From Siphonodentalium dalli (lineage: Eukaryota; Mollusca; Scaphopoda; Gadilida; Siphonodentaliidae): 64,000 nt of DNA. The notes beneath the pieces were generated by a model. The model was not told the origin of the DNA and did no database searches. It saw nothing but the letters and a program-made list of their open reading frames with translations. The translations under genes and the position numbers were made by a program. Each line of letters begins with the position of its first letter. Position 1 is the stretch's first letter. Below, piece by piece: positions 22,051 to 34,117 of this stretch. The stretch spans positions 155,864,875 to 155,928,874 of the forward strand of contig CP136062.1 of NCBI GenBank assembly GCA_032622095.1, written 5' to 3'.

Positions 22051-24943
22051 GAGCAACTCGTAGTTGTGTTGGTTGGGGCGTCACTGTACGTCTGTTTTCG
22101 ACCAATTGGCACTGATGTTCTAATTTTTTCGGTCCAAATTATCGCCCCATGCACTTTCACTTCAATGTTCCAGACCGAGCATAGCAGCAACTCATATTCG
22201 GACACTTTTTGAAACTCGATCCAAATTTACTTCGGCTAAATCGAATTCTATCCAGCTATTATTTACATATACTTCTGAACACCTGATATATACATATTTT
22301 TTGTTTTGAACTATCAACGTTAGCGTTGTTAGCGTAATGAGAGCGGGTCTCAAGTTACAAAGAGCACATACTAATAACACTGTCAATGGCTACCGTTTTA
22401 AACCTGTTTACCCTGGAAGCCTATAACATTGTAGAGGTCGGTTGTTTATTATGACATCAAGGTGAACATATCCATACTGCACATGGCGTCACTTTATATT
22501 GCAACCAGTCTTTTCGCTTGCTTCTTGAATTAACGAACAGCAGAGGAATATCTGCTGGTTGCTTTCATGTTTTCATTTCAATTCAATATGTTGGGACGTT
22601 TGTACACCCGCAATCCGATATTTGACTAAGAGATGATTATAATTTTGCGTAGAAGTACAATTTAGTTTTATCTTATCGAATATGCCATTTCATTTTATGC
22701 CATTGTCTGATTTATTTGATTTATATTCGTGAATAATCCTGTGTCTTTCAATTGTTCTTGGCTGATAGCGATTCACGTGATTAGATTCATATATCTGTAT
22801 GTGGCTCATGTTATCGTTTCTACATTGTGTATCATGGTTTTGCATGCTTCAATATCTACTGGTTAATTTATTTTGGCTTTTATGTGTTAATTTCATTTCA
22901 TTCGAGTCTTTTGTAACGTACATAAATTGCCCACAACTCGATATTTGGCCAAGCGATTATTCAACTTTTGCATAGAAGTAAACTTTATTTTTTGAAAATA
23001 TCATTTTATCATGACATTCACTGATTTGTATGATTGTTATTCATGCGCTCTAAATAATCCTGTCACTTCCAATTGTCGATTCGTGATCTTGAATCACGAG
23101 ATCATATTCATATATTTGGCGATTGCTCAAGCCGATGTTCTATGTTTTCACGTTTACTACACATAGCGATTACGCAGACCAATGTTCTACATGTACGTTG
23201 TAATGCGTATTACATTATGTTGATTGTGTTCATGGTATACATTGTCCCGAATGTCCTTAACCAGACACCACATGTAAGCGAAAAATAAATTTGTCGGATC
23301 GGAATAATGGACTTTGTCTCACTTACTCCCTATGCATGGAAATTGCTTTAATAGGCATCAAACCAGTGACATTACATAACTACGGTCTTTACTTATTGTA
23401 TACAAATTAATAGAAGTTCAGTAAAAATAACTATAATTTGATTAAGTCTCTTTAATCCGTGTTATCGAAGAAAATATATCGTCAAATGTATAGCGTATTG
23501 GGGTACTATTACTTGTACAACCACTTATCTCACATATATCCTAGATTCGTTTCGTTTGCAACTGATGGTAAATTGTGTTCTTAGTATTTTGTTGAAAGGT
23601 AACTGATATGTATACTGTTGATACGTGCGGTTCCAGCTGGACTATACGCACCCCTGATCAAGACTTAGTGGTCCTGCTAATGTGATGTGATGTGATGCTG
23701 GTGGTCTCTGCTGAATTGCTATAATGCGATTCGGGCGAACTGATGCTGTTAAGACAAAGTACCGTTATTTTTCAAATGTTGTCATTTTCTGGGTGTATGG
23801 CTAATACGAGCGGTTTGGAATAAGACCAGTGCATGTTTGGAACATAAAAAACATAGACATTTTGAACAAATATAATAATGGCTGCTCTGGTGTTTGCAAA
23901 ACGATGTGAATTGCCATCTTGCTATAGTCGATTTGCCACAACTAGTACAACCAATATAAACATATCTCGCAATATATATGTGTTGGAATGTTTGATACAC
24001 ACAATGGCTTTTCATATTGCAGATTTTCCGAACGCCGCACAAACGACAATTTTAGAACAAATAACGTACATGTTCTTAACAGCGTAAATTTGCCATGACA
24101 GCATCTTAGCAATTCAACAGGGCCCACCAGCATCGCATCACATTGGCGGGACCAGTTGACCAGTTGTGATACTGTAATAGGATGAAACTTTAATGGTCTG
24201 ACTGTAATTGTGTTCGAGGGTACGCCAATACATGGGATTCGTTAATCAAATAATTTATTATTGCGACAGTTCTTTAATCTTAGTGTTCGATATTCCGAGA
24301 GTTCGATACTTAAGAATTTACAGCGACGTGGACATGAATAACAGTCGGGCCTCATCAACATAAAATAAATGTTCCCCGAGGCATCACCATGCGCAAAAGA
24401 ATCCCACCGGTATCAAATTTAAACACCATACATACATTTGGGAACAGACAATTAACACACGCGTATATATAATTGCGTAAATGATACACAAATATCCAAA
24501 TGTTTGTCTTTGTCGTGTCTTATACATGTATGTTACAACATATGTGACTTATTGGTGCTCTATATAAAGATTCACGTACATGCACGTGCGTGAGCGACAC
24601 ATACACGTGTAATAATTTAACGCGATGCTGAAACGGATGCCAGCTTCCGTATGTGAGGAAACTACATGCTATTCTGAAAGCTAGCGCGACCTACATGTAT
24701 ATTTACATATTCGCGACTTTCGGACTATCGAATAATCGTAATATCTAACTATCTGACAAACGAACTGCCTAATTTTTTCGTCATTTGACAAATATACAAC
24801 ATTCATATTTGAGAATAAGTGGGACAGTTGAAGCACAGGTCCCCAGATCAAAGATTTACTCCACCCCCAATAATACTTAATCCCATAGAAATGTATTCAA
24901 CTTGGCGGGGCCTAATTTTTATTTATTTTTTTCACTAAAAAAA
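22051..24943. other. AT-rich spacer with a diverged tandem repeat (unit A)
   Basis: No gene recognised. About 22600-22800 and 22920-23120 are diverged copies of one segment (about 323-bp period), sharing CGATATTTG, GTAGAAGTA, AATAATCCTGT and CACG.GAT blocks. The short ORFs at 23782-24133 overlap each other on opposite strands and have no recognisable domain. Confidence 0.6.
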
Positions 24944-25948
24944 CAGGTTCAAAATAGAAAACAAATATTTTTGTTACATAAAGGCCTCATATATACGTAG
25001 AAATATATTTTCTTACTCATCAATTTGATGTATCCCGTGTAAAAACATGGTCCAGAAAAACTCCTGTTATGAGCACAGGTCTGACGGAAACCGGCTGTTG
25101 AAATCCCTCGATCGAGATGGAGTCCGCTCAACTCGGTCAAAGAGCCGGATTTTGACCACACCGACTTGTGCTTCAAAAACGAACTAAACGGTAAGTAGAA
25201 TATATATATTATACATAATTAGAAGCGGAATCACGGCATCATATCTCTCGTATTTATTGAAATAATCAGTTTCATAAAACCGGAAGCAAATTTAAATTGT
25301 CCAAAACAAGCCATTTTGTAAGTAAGCACGTAACACTAATTTGTCATTGGTCCAATATAAATCAAATATATAACGAAGAAGTAATGTACATACGCTCTAA
25401 ATATTTACGAAGTTATATTCTTGTCCATGTGTATGTTTTCAAATCGGCATTCGTGTTAATTCAATCTTTATCTATTCTTTTCATTTTTTATAAATACATA
25501 TTGTGTTGCATAGAATTATAAATAGTACTCACGGCAGACTCGCATAAAATGGCTGGTTTTGGAAAATTTATATTTGCTTCCGAATTCATGAATCTGATTT
25601 TTTTCAATAAATACGAGAGATACGATGACGTGATGTGGCCAGATTGGTTTGGGTGTGTCAGTAATTAATTCCGCTTCTAATGATGTATAATATATATATT
25701 TTACTTAACGTTGAGAGTTTTTGAAGCGCAAGTCGGTGTAAAAATCCGACTCGCTGACCCAGTTTAGCGGGCACCATCTAGAACGAGTGATTTTAGCAGT
25801 CGGTTTGCTCCAGACCTGTGCTCATATCCGGAGTTTTTCTGAACCAATTTTACACGGCATACTTAAAATTGAAGAGTAATAAAATATCTTTCTACCTATA
25901 TATGAAGCATTTATGTTGCTAACATTATTTTTGTGTGTTTTGAACCTG
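24944..25948. mobile_element. Foldback element / long-TIR MITE (unit A)
   Basis: 1005-bp element beginning CAGGTTCAAAA and ending TTTTGAACCTG. Its two imperfect inverted arms are about 375-420 bp each, matching through GAGCACAGGTCTG, AAGTCGGTGT, ATATATATTATACAT, AGAAGCGGAAT, TCTCTCGTATTTATTGAA and GAAGCAAAT, around a central region of about 200 bp. No coding frame. A target-site duplication is not clear. Sits 77 bp from the Helitron-side spacer and is present identically in unit B. Confidence 0.85.
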
Positions 25949-26394
25949 TTTGTGGACTTTGAAAAAGTTATAACAAATTAGGGCCGTCCGCGTTCGATAC
26001 CTTTCTATTATAGGAAGAATATAGGGGCGGGGCATTTTTGTTTTTGTTCTGGCGACCTGTGAGTTAAAGATGCCCAAATTTGATAAAATACAAAATACAC
26101 CTAATGTGACAAAATACACAAAATTTGACAAAAACAAATCTTTGGAAACATAAGCATGGACGCTATCATAGACGATATTGGAATGTTTGCTAGACTGACC
26201 ACAGTCAAACGTGCTAAAAAGTTGCTCTTTTGAAATTCGACATTTGGCCATCAATACTTCATAATGATAATGAAGGGTTCGTTGTGCCATTCATTTTCGT
26301 GTATACAAACTGTGCATTTGAAGGTTGTTTGCTGTCAAACCGTCAGGGCATCTTTAAGTCATCGCTAGCAACGTTAGATGTCCTCACAAAACCT

Positions 26395-27780
26395 AAGTAT
26401 ACACAATGATGCGAGTCTTTCCAGTAGGAGCGTGGACGAACAAAGTATGAGGAGTTCCAACTCTAGAACATCCTACATACAGTTGTCCATGCGAAAATTA
26501 AGACAGTTGTAAACTAACAACAAATACAGTTTGGCCTTGAGACTTATTAATTGAAATGGCATAGCTCAATTTTTGATTTTAGTTTCTTAAACCGAAACGG
26601 AATGTCAGATGGTATGGGGTGTGCATGGCATAAACACATATTCTCCCTTACCACAGCCAGGCAGAATAGTAGCCACAATGACATGCGCCAATAGCTTAGT
26701 GACCACCAGCCGTGTTCCGTTGAAAATGTTGCGCAGACGCATGGTTTTGCTCCTGCTTTCAGCCAAATATTGTGAAGAGGAAGACATGGTGGCTCTAATA
26801 AATTAAATTATGTGCGATAGGTGACAACCTCTGATGAATCTGTAACAACGTCAACTGATGTGTAGGAATGGGAGCTCCCGGGCATTTCATTAACACGTTT
26901 GTTGTTGATGCTGTTCAGTCACAGACATTGGCGCAATAATTGCAAGTTTACATAGACAAGTAATGTTTTGATAGTGGTCGCGTAGGCTTGAGAATACACG
27001 TGAAACGGGGAAGGATCCACACACCATCATCGTCTAAAAACACTTTAGTTTCTCTAAGTTGTTGTAATGTTCGAGCGAACTGTGCGAAAGCTGGTTCCCA
27101 TGGAGTTGTGCTCGCAGCGATTTATGGTTAACATGGTGCCGCAACGAAGACGACTTCACGCAAGCCTGGTTCCGTCAGCTTTCGTCCCCCTGGTAATGAC
27201 TGGTAAAGTTTGCCTAAAGTCACCAGACAACATGACAGTGAGTCTCCCCATTTGTGGATTTGTATCCCGTACGTCTTTTAATGTTATGTCAATTGCCTCC
27301 AATGCTCTGGTATGTGCCACTGTGCATTCATCCCATACAATCATGTGTCACGTTCTGAAAAATTGCGCAAGTCCGGAAGTTTTGGAAATGTTGCAAACCG
27401 GAGCATCATTGGTGACCAAGTCCAAAGACAACTTAAAGGCAGAATGAGCTGTGGCAGCATTACCCGACGAAGCAACATGTTCGTGACGAAGTTTCCCCAG
27501 TTCCAGCAGGTGCATCGTGAAAACATATTCCTCCAGTATGAGATTGCACTCGACCGATGGTGGAATATGCTACCCTTTATTCGTGTAAAAGTTTTTTTTT
27601 CATTTTCATTAATGTATCCGACCAAAGAATCGATGTCGTTGAATGTTTGCCGTAATATCTCGTTGTCAGAATGTTCAGCTCGGTTCAGTTTGATGCCGAC
27701 CAAGCGTATGCAGTCCTTTTCCTCGCATAGCAATAACCATGTCTTCTATATCTATTAATGCGACAATGAAGACCTCATCA
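26395..27780 (-). pseudogene. Helitron PIF1-like helicase domain, broken (unit A)
   Basis: SF1 helicase motifs are seen in order on the minus strand: motif I remnant APAGTGET (27490-27513), with Glu in place of the catalytic Lys; motif Ia CNISKTSG; motif II IVWDEC; motif III LSGDFRQTLP (within 27156-27344); NGTRLVVTKLL (26605-26787); and motif VI region SHGQLYVGCSRVG, then APTGKT. Frames change several times. Loss of the Walker A lysine should abolish ATP hydrolysis, independent of the frameshifts. Confidence 0.85.
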
Positions 27781-27959
27781 CTGTAGGCACTTTCCATTTC
27801 CGGGTATCTTAATTGAACCTGGTGTTTAAAATCTTCAGAAAAATCATCCCGTTATTGGTATAGTATTAAAGGATGACAAACTTCACATGTTTTGATGATA
27901 ATTGCAGAGAATTCGGAGGCTTGTTGCTGAATGCGATGCCGAAGCTTTCATTAAAGTTG

Positions 27960-28985
27960 CATTCCATTTGGTATCGTCTTCGAGCAGTTCGCGCTTAACG
28001 CATGCTTCTCGGTAAGTAGCGCATACGTCGCCATCCTCAATCCGGAGATCTTCAAACGAAGTTGGACAACTGACTTCACGTAGGAGTAGTCTTTAAAAAA
28101 ACATGAATGTTGGTTGGGATGGACGGTGTGTACTCCATAAAGCAGTATCAAGTCTAATATCAGCATGATTGTCTAGAGCACCTCAGTTTCTTCAAGTTCA
28201 TCTGTTGTTACACCACGTGTAGTTGGGTGGTATTGGGTTATAAAACAACGTTTGTGCAAAGGAATCTTCTTGACACAGTTGAAAGAAACCCGTCAGTATA
28301 GTATCTCACGGTGATATTGCTGCGTTATCGGTGGGTAGAATAAACCCGCTGACCATTTTCCAACTGGACAGCAAGTTGTTGGATGGCAGGATGTCGTTCG
28401 TGGATTGGAAATCCAGATATCCTCCACAAAGCTTCATTGCTGCTTATATATCGGCCCATCGGGTATTGAGTAACTTCATCGTGGACATCTTGCTGACGTG
28501 CATGCATAGCAGCATCCGATGTTTTGTTGTCGCCTTCGAGCAATTCGCGCTTAACACATGTTTCTCGATAAGTAACACAGACGATGCCATCCACAGTCCG
28601 GTGCTCTGCAAAAACGTGGGAGGTGGGACCCTTGACTTCATGTAGTAGTCTTAAAAGGAAACATTCATGTTGGCTGGAATGGACGGTGTATAATCTCCAT
28701 ATAGCAGTGTCGTGTCTAATTAGAGCATTGTATTCTACAACAGAACCTCGTTTTCTTCTATTCCATCTGTTGTTACGCTACGTGCAATAGGATTGTACCT
28801 GGTGATAAAACAACGTTTGTGCCAAGGAATCTTCCTGACACAGTGCTATTGCCTGATTTGCAGCATTATCGGCGGTAAAATAAACCCGCTGACCATTTTC
28901 CAAATGGACAGCAAACTGTTAGATGCCATGATGTTGTTAGTGGACTAAAATTTCAAATATCCCATAAAACCTTCATTGTTGTGTA
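27960..28985 (-). pseudogene. Helitron linker region with internal ~550-bp diverged duplication (unit A)
   Basis: Blocks CGAGCA.TTCGCGCTTAAC (27981 and 28537) and TAAACCCGCTGACC (28341 and 28881) recur with a 540-556-bp period. Each copy encodes the YxxxNEA, HLENGQRVY and TYRExCVKRELLE segments in order. The copies differ at roughly a fifth of positions by eye. Only the copy at 28325-28594 keeps a long open frame. The duplication is inside the transposon and predates the A/B duplication, since both units have it. Confidence 0.75.
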
Positions 28986-30210
28986 TATATCTGATGGCTT
29001 TTAAACCACCGTCTCCAGGTCTCCTTCGCATGTAAGAAGGATACTCATCCTCGGCTGTTTTAGTCTCCAGAATAAACGATTCGAGGTACCGTTTCTTGCA
29101 CTTATTGTCTTTCATGCACGGTGATTTGTGTTTATTGGAATTGAATGGACCGTGTACCATTATTTTGTGTCTCGACAATGTCGAAGAGCCATCTGTCTGT
29201 TGCAGGATATGGAAGCTCTGCCGATATGATGGTTTCAAGCTGGTTGGATTGACTTTTGGTGATGAGCCAAATCAAAATATGCGCATGCGGCAACGAATTA
29301 TATGGTGGACTTTTGGCACCGCACTGGTCCGGCAATTTGGGACTTTGTCATGAGGTCCATTACTTTCAGTACTAGGTGGAATGTCAGTGAGATAATGTCT
29401 GTGGACGTAAGTTTGACCAAGAAGAAGCTCACATTGTGTTTCCTTCCATTTTGAATTACATGTGATTGTTATAAGTAGATCGGATCGGTCGTAATGCCGA
29501 ACAAAGGTCATGGCATGAAATGACAGGCATAAAAGTCCATACAAGAGACGGTCTTTCTATAGTTTCACCTTCCTGTGGAATTCCAAAGTGATAACCCTCT
29601 TCCCCATTCACAAACAACAGAGGATACAATAGGACATCATGCTATCTGTGTTTCGATGTTGCGTCTGAGATTATTATATCTGCATTTTAAAACAATATCC
29701 CTGGTTTCATATACCCAACTAGTTACGATCACAGCTACTTCGTTGCATTACGGTGCATTAAAACGGCGAGCATGCTCTCCAGATTGAACATTGTCAGCAT
29801 CAATGACGACTTCTTGTTCTTGTCTATGTGCACATTCCAAGGTGTACTTAGACCTTTGAACGCTATTGGTTGAATGTAGCATGTTCTGTAATTTCACAAT
29901 GATATCAAATCGTGTTCCTTGGTTTCCGTTGTATCTACTCTGCGTCTGGCTCTGAGGATCTCGCACAAAGTAAAGTTGTAGATATCGAGGTTGTTCGTCA
30001 GGCAGCGGCTGGAGGGATCCGAATATGTGGTAAACCTGCCCTTGGACTTTATATATAGGCATACACCCTCCTTCCCCGTTGATATTGGGTCCTATCGATG
30101 TTATCTGAACTGCGATATTATAGTTGAATGTTATTCAGAAAATGTTTCGATTCGGGCGTGGTGCCCACCAGAAGATAAATCAAAGGCTCCGGTGGTTCTA
30201 GACGCATGGT
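28945..30210 (-). pseudogene. Helitron Rep (HUH endonuclease) region, broken (unit A)
   Basis: Covers the Helitron-like N domain and the Rep HUH site. Two frames are needed: 29748-30062 and its upstream extension, then 29272-29544, then a frameshift into 29132-29335 carrying LPHAHILIWL, then 28945-29238. After RRPGDGG the sequence jumps straight to RYIHNNEG. The roughly 100-residue stretch that normally holds the catalytic tyrosine motif (K-Y-x-x-KY) is absent, so strand nicking and transfer are not expected. Confidence 0.82.
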
Positions 30211-30754
30211 TATTCTCATCGTTCAGATATGTACCCCACATAATATATAATATAAAAAAACTGCTGTGTTGAGAGCCCCATGCTATTATAATTAAACTGT
30301 ATAATTGAATAATGCGCATATCGTTCTACAGAGGTACATATACGCGGTTCGTTCTAGATGAAACTTCCGAGCCGAACACTGAAACAAACGCAAAAAAATG
30401 TATTGATGTCAATTTTGCCACCATTTGTGGCCAAATTATCCACCACATAATTAATTATGTTGTGCATCAGCGACACTTTTTAGAAACGTTTGTCTTATCT
30501 ATTATGGTCTTAATCCAATTAACCGACACCAATTCCCGTTCAGTATATCATGTAGACGTCTACATATCAGTTTCTATGAAAATCGTTGAATTAGTTTTAT
30601 CAATTGTGTTGCTCCTCGTCCGTGATATCAATTCCTGACCCAAAATGGAAGCCATCCGGAACATTTATGCTACGTCATTAGTGTTCGTATAGCACATATA
30701 TCTACATATACGTTTGGGGACATCCAGGATACAAATGTGTTGTCAATCTTGGTG

Positions 30755-31215
30755 GTTCTCCCCATCATTGACTTCGGCGGTGGAACTTTTGCAACTTTAA
30801 ATCATACCTTAAATTCCATGTACAATGGACATGACTATATATAGGTTTGGTGGAAATCTAAATTGACATCAGCAAAGCGTGTATCATGTTTGAGCTCTTT
30901 CACTGATGCACAACTGTGACATCGACTTTCTTATCCTTAAACCAAACCATTAGACTCCCTATAATCGATTACAGAATATTTTTTTTATAAATGTGTGGTC
31001 TGTGTCATTTGGGGACCTTTAAACTACACCATTAATGCCACTATGATGGAGCTGGCTAACGACTCGTCAACTTAGCATTTCAATAACCCCCAAGGCAAGT
31101 ATGCAAGGATGACTCGCATTTAATGTCCACAAATTTGAAGGACAGCGAACGAAAGAAATGATTTATTCCACCGAGCCCGTTTCTTATACCATTGAATTGT
31201 ATGATAAATGTGTTT
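30755..31215 (-). repeat. LINE 3'-end fragment, inverted copy (unit A)
   Basis: Reverse complement of the 5545-5960 family, extended into the preceding coding end: read on the minus strand it passes CAATGGTAT, GGAAT (equivalent to QWYETRDPWN in the + copies), GACATT, CTTGCCT.GGGG, TTGAAATGCTAA, then GGGAGTCTAATGGTTT and the TTAAAGTTGCAAAAG tail. Confidence 0.7.
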
Positions 31216-32941
31216 TGGGAGGTCTATTTTACTTTAAACAGTTAACCATATATACCGCGTTCATATATCTAATGGTGGTATCTTAATAACAGGGTCGTTT
31301 GATTCTATATTTTATGGAAATACTAATAATGCAACACGTTCGAAAGAGATTCATAGAATTGTGGGTTGTTGTTGCTGCTGAAAATGTTCATGGGGAGTGA
31401 TAGACCATCAGTAATGATAACGATATGGTACAAGTCTGAGTTAAGAATAAGATTGGAATGGGCTTAGAGTAGTCATATCGGTTATCACAGGTAGAGTTTA
31501 TAGTTTTGTTTAGAATGAGCTGTTAGTATTTTTGAATGACTCGGTGTACTCGCACCAACGGACTGAAGGCCGTTGGTACTTGCGCGAGTTATTGCTATAT
31601 ATCCATTGCTCTTGTTAGTCTGATAACATTGGATCATTCAACGTGGCAATTTACAAACTTAGTTGGCGAAATGCTTTGTCCTAGATATGTATATATGTAC
31701 TTCTGCAACTTTGTACAGTGGGTTCGGGTGTTATATCAGGGGATCCACAAAGACACTTGTGGGTTGTCAAGTTGCAGGTATCATTTAATGACTGGAGAGG
31801 CGAATTCCTTTCGGATGTCGCTGATCATGAGGTAATGGTCGTTGTCCTCTATGTGTCCATATAATCAGTACGGGTGGTGGTCGGCGATGAAATGTGTGTA
31901 TGTGTGATCATTTAAATCACTGCAGTTGAGTCTGGGGCGGGTGTGGTTAATATGTGTTTGCCTGGTATTAGCTTCATAATAATGTTGGTTAACTCCCTGG
32001 TCCCCATTTAGGAACTCTGTAAATTATGCCAGGGATGCATAACTTGTTTCGTTGTGGTCGATATTATTCCATAGGTCTATTGTTGACGGAATTGAAGGCA
32101 GCGGAGCCGAACGTCGAGGCTTGGGGGAATTGGCCTGTCGGGTCTAAACATTTGTTATTTGAAAGCTTGTTGGGGTATCAGAGGCTTGCCGGACATCATT
32201 TTGTTCCCACCCGGTTTCCTTGTCATCGGAGAAACTTTGAGCCTTCGCAGCAACGTTACTTTTGGTGTGAACTATCGATCTTTTCCAAGAGGGTGGTATT
32301 TTCAATTGATCTGGGGGGAATAGTTTGGTTAGGGATCTTCTTCCTGGATTATATGGTACGGTCGTTGGTTGGGGTATTCATGAGGTTATTCACTTTCTCA
32401 TAAATTAAAATTTTTATGAAGTATCGGCTCGTTTGTCTACATTGGTGCTCGGCGTAATCAATCATGTATTGTTTGTCATTTTTGTTTGCTGATGTTTGGT
32501 ATTCTTCTTAATAGTTTTGTGTGCATGGGTTTCACGTTGTTCATCTCTACTTTGAGGTGATTTGCGCACTCTGTAGTAGATTGCATAGCTGATTTAAAGA
32601 AAACCTTATGAATGCATAGATGTATTGACAGCCATAGTTTGTACGTTTCGGATGACACAGCATATTGTTTGTGTCGCCGCCGTCATCCCGGATTTGTGAA
32701 CATCTGGCCACTTCCATAGCCGTCGATCGCACATGAGTAGTAGGTCCTCGGTCGATCGAGATTTGGGAGGCCGTCTGACCAAGTCAAGTGACGAAATGTC
32801 CTTTCTTTTTGTTGTAATTGAACTGTATATCATATTATTACTCATTTTACCTTGTGGGTCTGCAGTTGTATTCCGTTTTCCCGGATACTTAGTTTATATA
32901 CTGTCTATTGCACGGAAGCGAGGAATATCGTCCAGAGAACT
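31216..32941. other. Unrecognised stretch of unit A
   Basis: No domain recognised on either strand. The frames at 31536-31835 and 32026-32403 (+) and 32606-32845 (-) are nearly unchanged in unit B, but the whole unit is nearly unchanged, so this says nothing about selection. A small inverted repeat ACCAACGG/CCGTTGGT lies at 31554-31577. Confidence 0.4.
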
Positions 32942-33197
32942 ACGATGTTAGGTATCAGTAAAATTTGGCGGATGGTCAATCTTTCGTTTTTTTAGTTGCC
33001 AAATGAAAATAAAAGCAGATGATCGACAACTATCCCAGCAGACACCTCGGACTACCCATCGAATTATGGTCGGGCCAAAGACTGGTACATAGCCGGAGCG
33101 GTGACCCGTTAGTCATTGCTTATACCAGCCTCTTGGTACATCACCACAATGAGACAGGCGTTAGCAGTACACTGTTGAAACATTTATAAGTCATGAA
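32942..33197 (-). repeat. Repeat R1, truncated copy at the unit A/B join
   Basis: Matches 2290-2530 and 50648-50903. It is cut at GTCATGAA, where unit B begins. In unit B the same R1 copy runs on past 50903 to about 52320, which shows that R1 was complete before the duplication. Confidence 0.85.
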
Positions 33198-33828
33198 TCA
33201 CTACCATGACTAATCTACGATATGAGCATCACATTGAATCCTGATAATAAAGGAATATGAGAACGGTAACATGGGAATATGGACATCAAGGTGTTATCCT
33301 GTAATCAGGTAAGATTTAATCTAGTAATTAATGAGGACCTATGTTGACATTTCTGCTCAAATTTTATTTCAATGAATTATGTTTAAGGAGACTAATTACC
33401 ACCACCCAACTACCACATACAAGTTCGAACTGATTTATGATAATATATTCCACGCACAGGAACAATTATTCAAAACATTACTATTTATGGTTTTGCGCAA
33501 TCATTCCGAAACTCGTTCTGTATGTGACTAGTTCGTATCTATAGTAAAATATATAAGTTTACTGAACCAATTCGATAGTGTTTCGTGTAATGTTGTCGTT
33601 GGTAGCTATATAATATTATACAGATACATACCATTGTTGGAAGGTTATACTATACAGTTCTAGTTTGATGTAAGCAGATCACTCAACAAAAATATTTCCA
33701 TGATGTTGAGTTGTTAACTTATTACACACTATAACAATAATTTAAGTTCGCTGGAAAATCAGGTTACTCAATGAGGAAGCCTACAACTGTAAGAGTTTAC
33801 GCTTACCTGGTTGTTCTCCCTTTTACAG

Positions 33829-34012
33829 AATATGGTTCCAACTCATGACTGCGAAATCTACGTAGTTGTCTACTCGCGAGGAGACCGGAAGTCCTTTCGC
33901 CACGCAATTGACATCCTGTTCCATTTGCGCCGAGTGAGCAAAGTCACCAAGCCCATCATTTTGGTGGAGAACAAGTGCGATCTTGTCCGGACAAAGGTCA
34001 ACGCCGCCGGAG
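33829..34012 (+). CDS. Duplicated RGK-like exon 3 (unit B)
   Basis: Intact splice sites (TTTTACAG before, GTGAGT after) and open frame. One amino-acid change against unit A, Ile196 to Asn (ATC to AAC), just after the NKxD region. No exons 1-2 lie immediately upstream of it, so it can be used only by splicing from exon 2 at 11096 past the unit A exons, or it is a silent partial copy. Confidence 0.75.
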
Positions 34013-34063
34013 GTGAGTACCGTGTCTTTGCCAAACACTGAATTACTAGTAGTTTCCGAATGA

Positions 34064-34117
34064 AATGTTCAGATAAGTTCTACAACCGGCCAGTGTAGAA
34101 CCTATTTTCTGAACATT
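34064..34117. repeat. Intronic hairpin repeat, family H (unit B)
   Basis: Unit B counterpart of 16561-16614, with identical arms, inside the duplicated intron 3. Confidence 0.65.

Larger units (their letters stand above)
26395..30210 (-). mobile_element. Helitron autonomous-element remnant (unit A), Rep-helicase inactive
   Basis: Read on the minus strand from 30210 to 26395, a broken Rep-helicase polyprotein is visible. It has the N-terminal PPEPLIYLLVGTTPES, KVQGQVYHIFGSLQPLPDE and LQLYFVRD; FVRHYDRSDLLITITCN; the Rep HUH motif LPHAHILIWL (29264-29296); IMVHGPF, SPCM and KCKKRY; YISSNEALWRISGFPIHERH and AVQLENGQRVY; helicase DAPAGTGET, TAHSAFK, IVWDEC, VMLSGDFRQTLPVI; NGTRLVVTKLL; and the C-terminal QLYVGCSRVGTP. 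Several frameshifts and stops separate these blocks. The Rep tyrosine region seems deleted, and the Walker A lysine is Glu. Ends of the element (5' TC, 3' CTRR hairpin) were not located. Confidence 0.92.
15695..33197 (+). repeat. Tandem duplication unit A (17,503 bp)
   Basis: Nearly identical to 33198-50903. Pairing starts at TCACTACCATGAC (15695 and 33198) and ends at GTCATGAA (33197 and 50903). The left flank before 15693 and the right flank after 50903 are unrelated, so the breakpoints are sharp, with the shared bases AA (15693-15694, 33196-33197, 50902-50903) as the only microhomology. The unit ends inside repeat R1. Differences seen are single bases and small indels. Confidence 0.95.

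Noticed and set aside
23782-24133. Overlapping 60-86-codon frames on both strands
   Set aside because: Mutually overlapping, no domain, and unit B similarity only reflects the recent duplication.
26600-28645. Plus-strand frames (27067-27447, 27312-27758, 28331-28645)
   Set aside because: They are shadows of the minus-strand Helitron blocks.
26395-30210. Active Helitron
   Set aside because: Multiple frameshifts, missing Rep tyrosine region and altered Walker A.
32026-32403. 125-codon frame in both units
   Set aside because: No recognised domain; conservation between A and B is uninformative because the whole unit is nearly identical.
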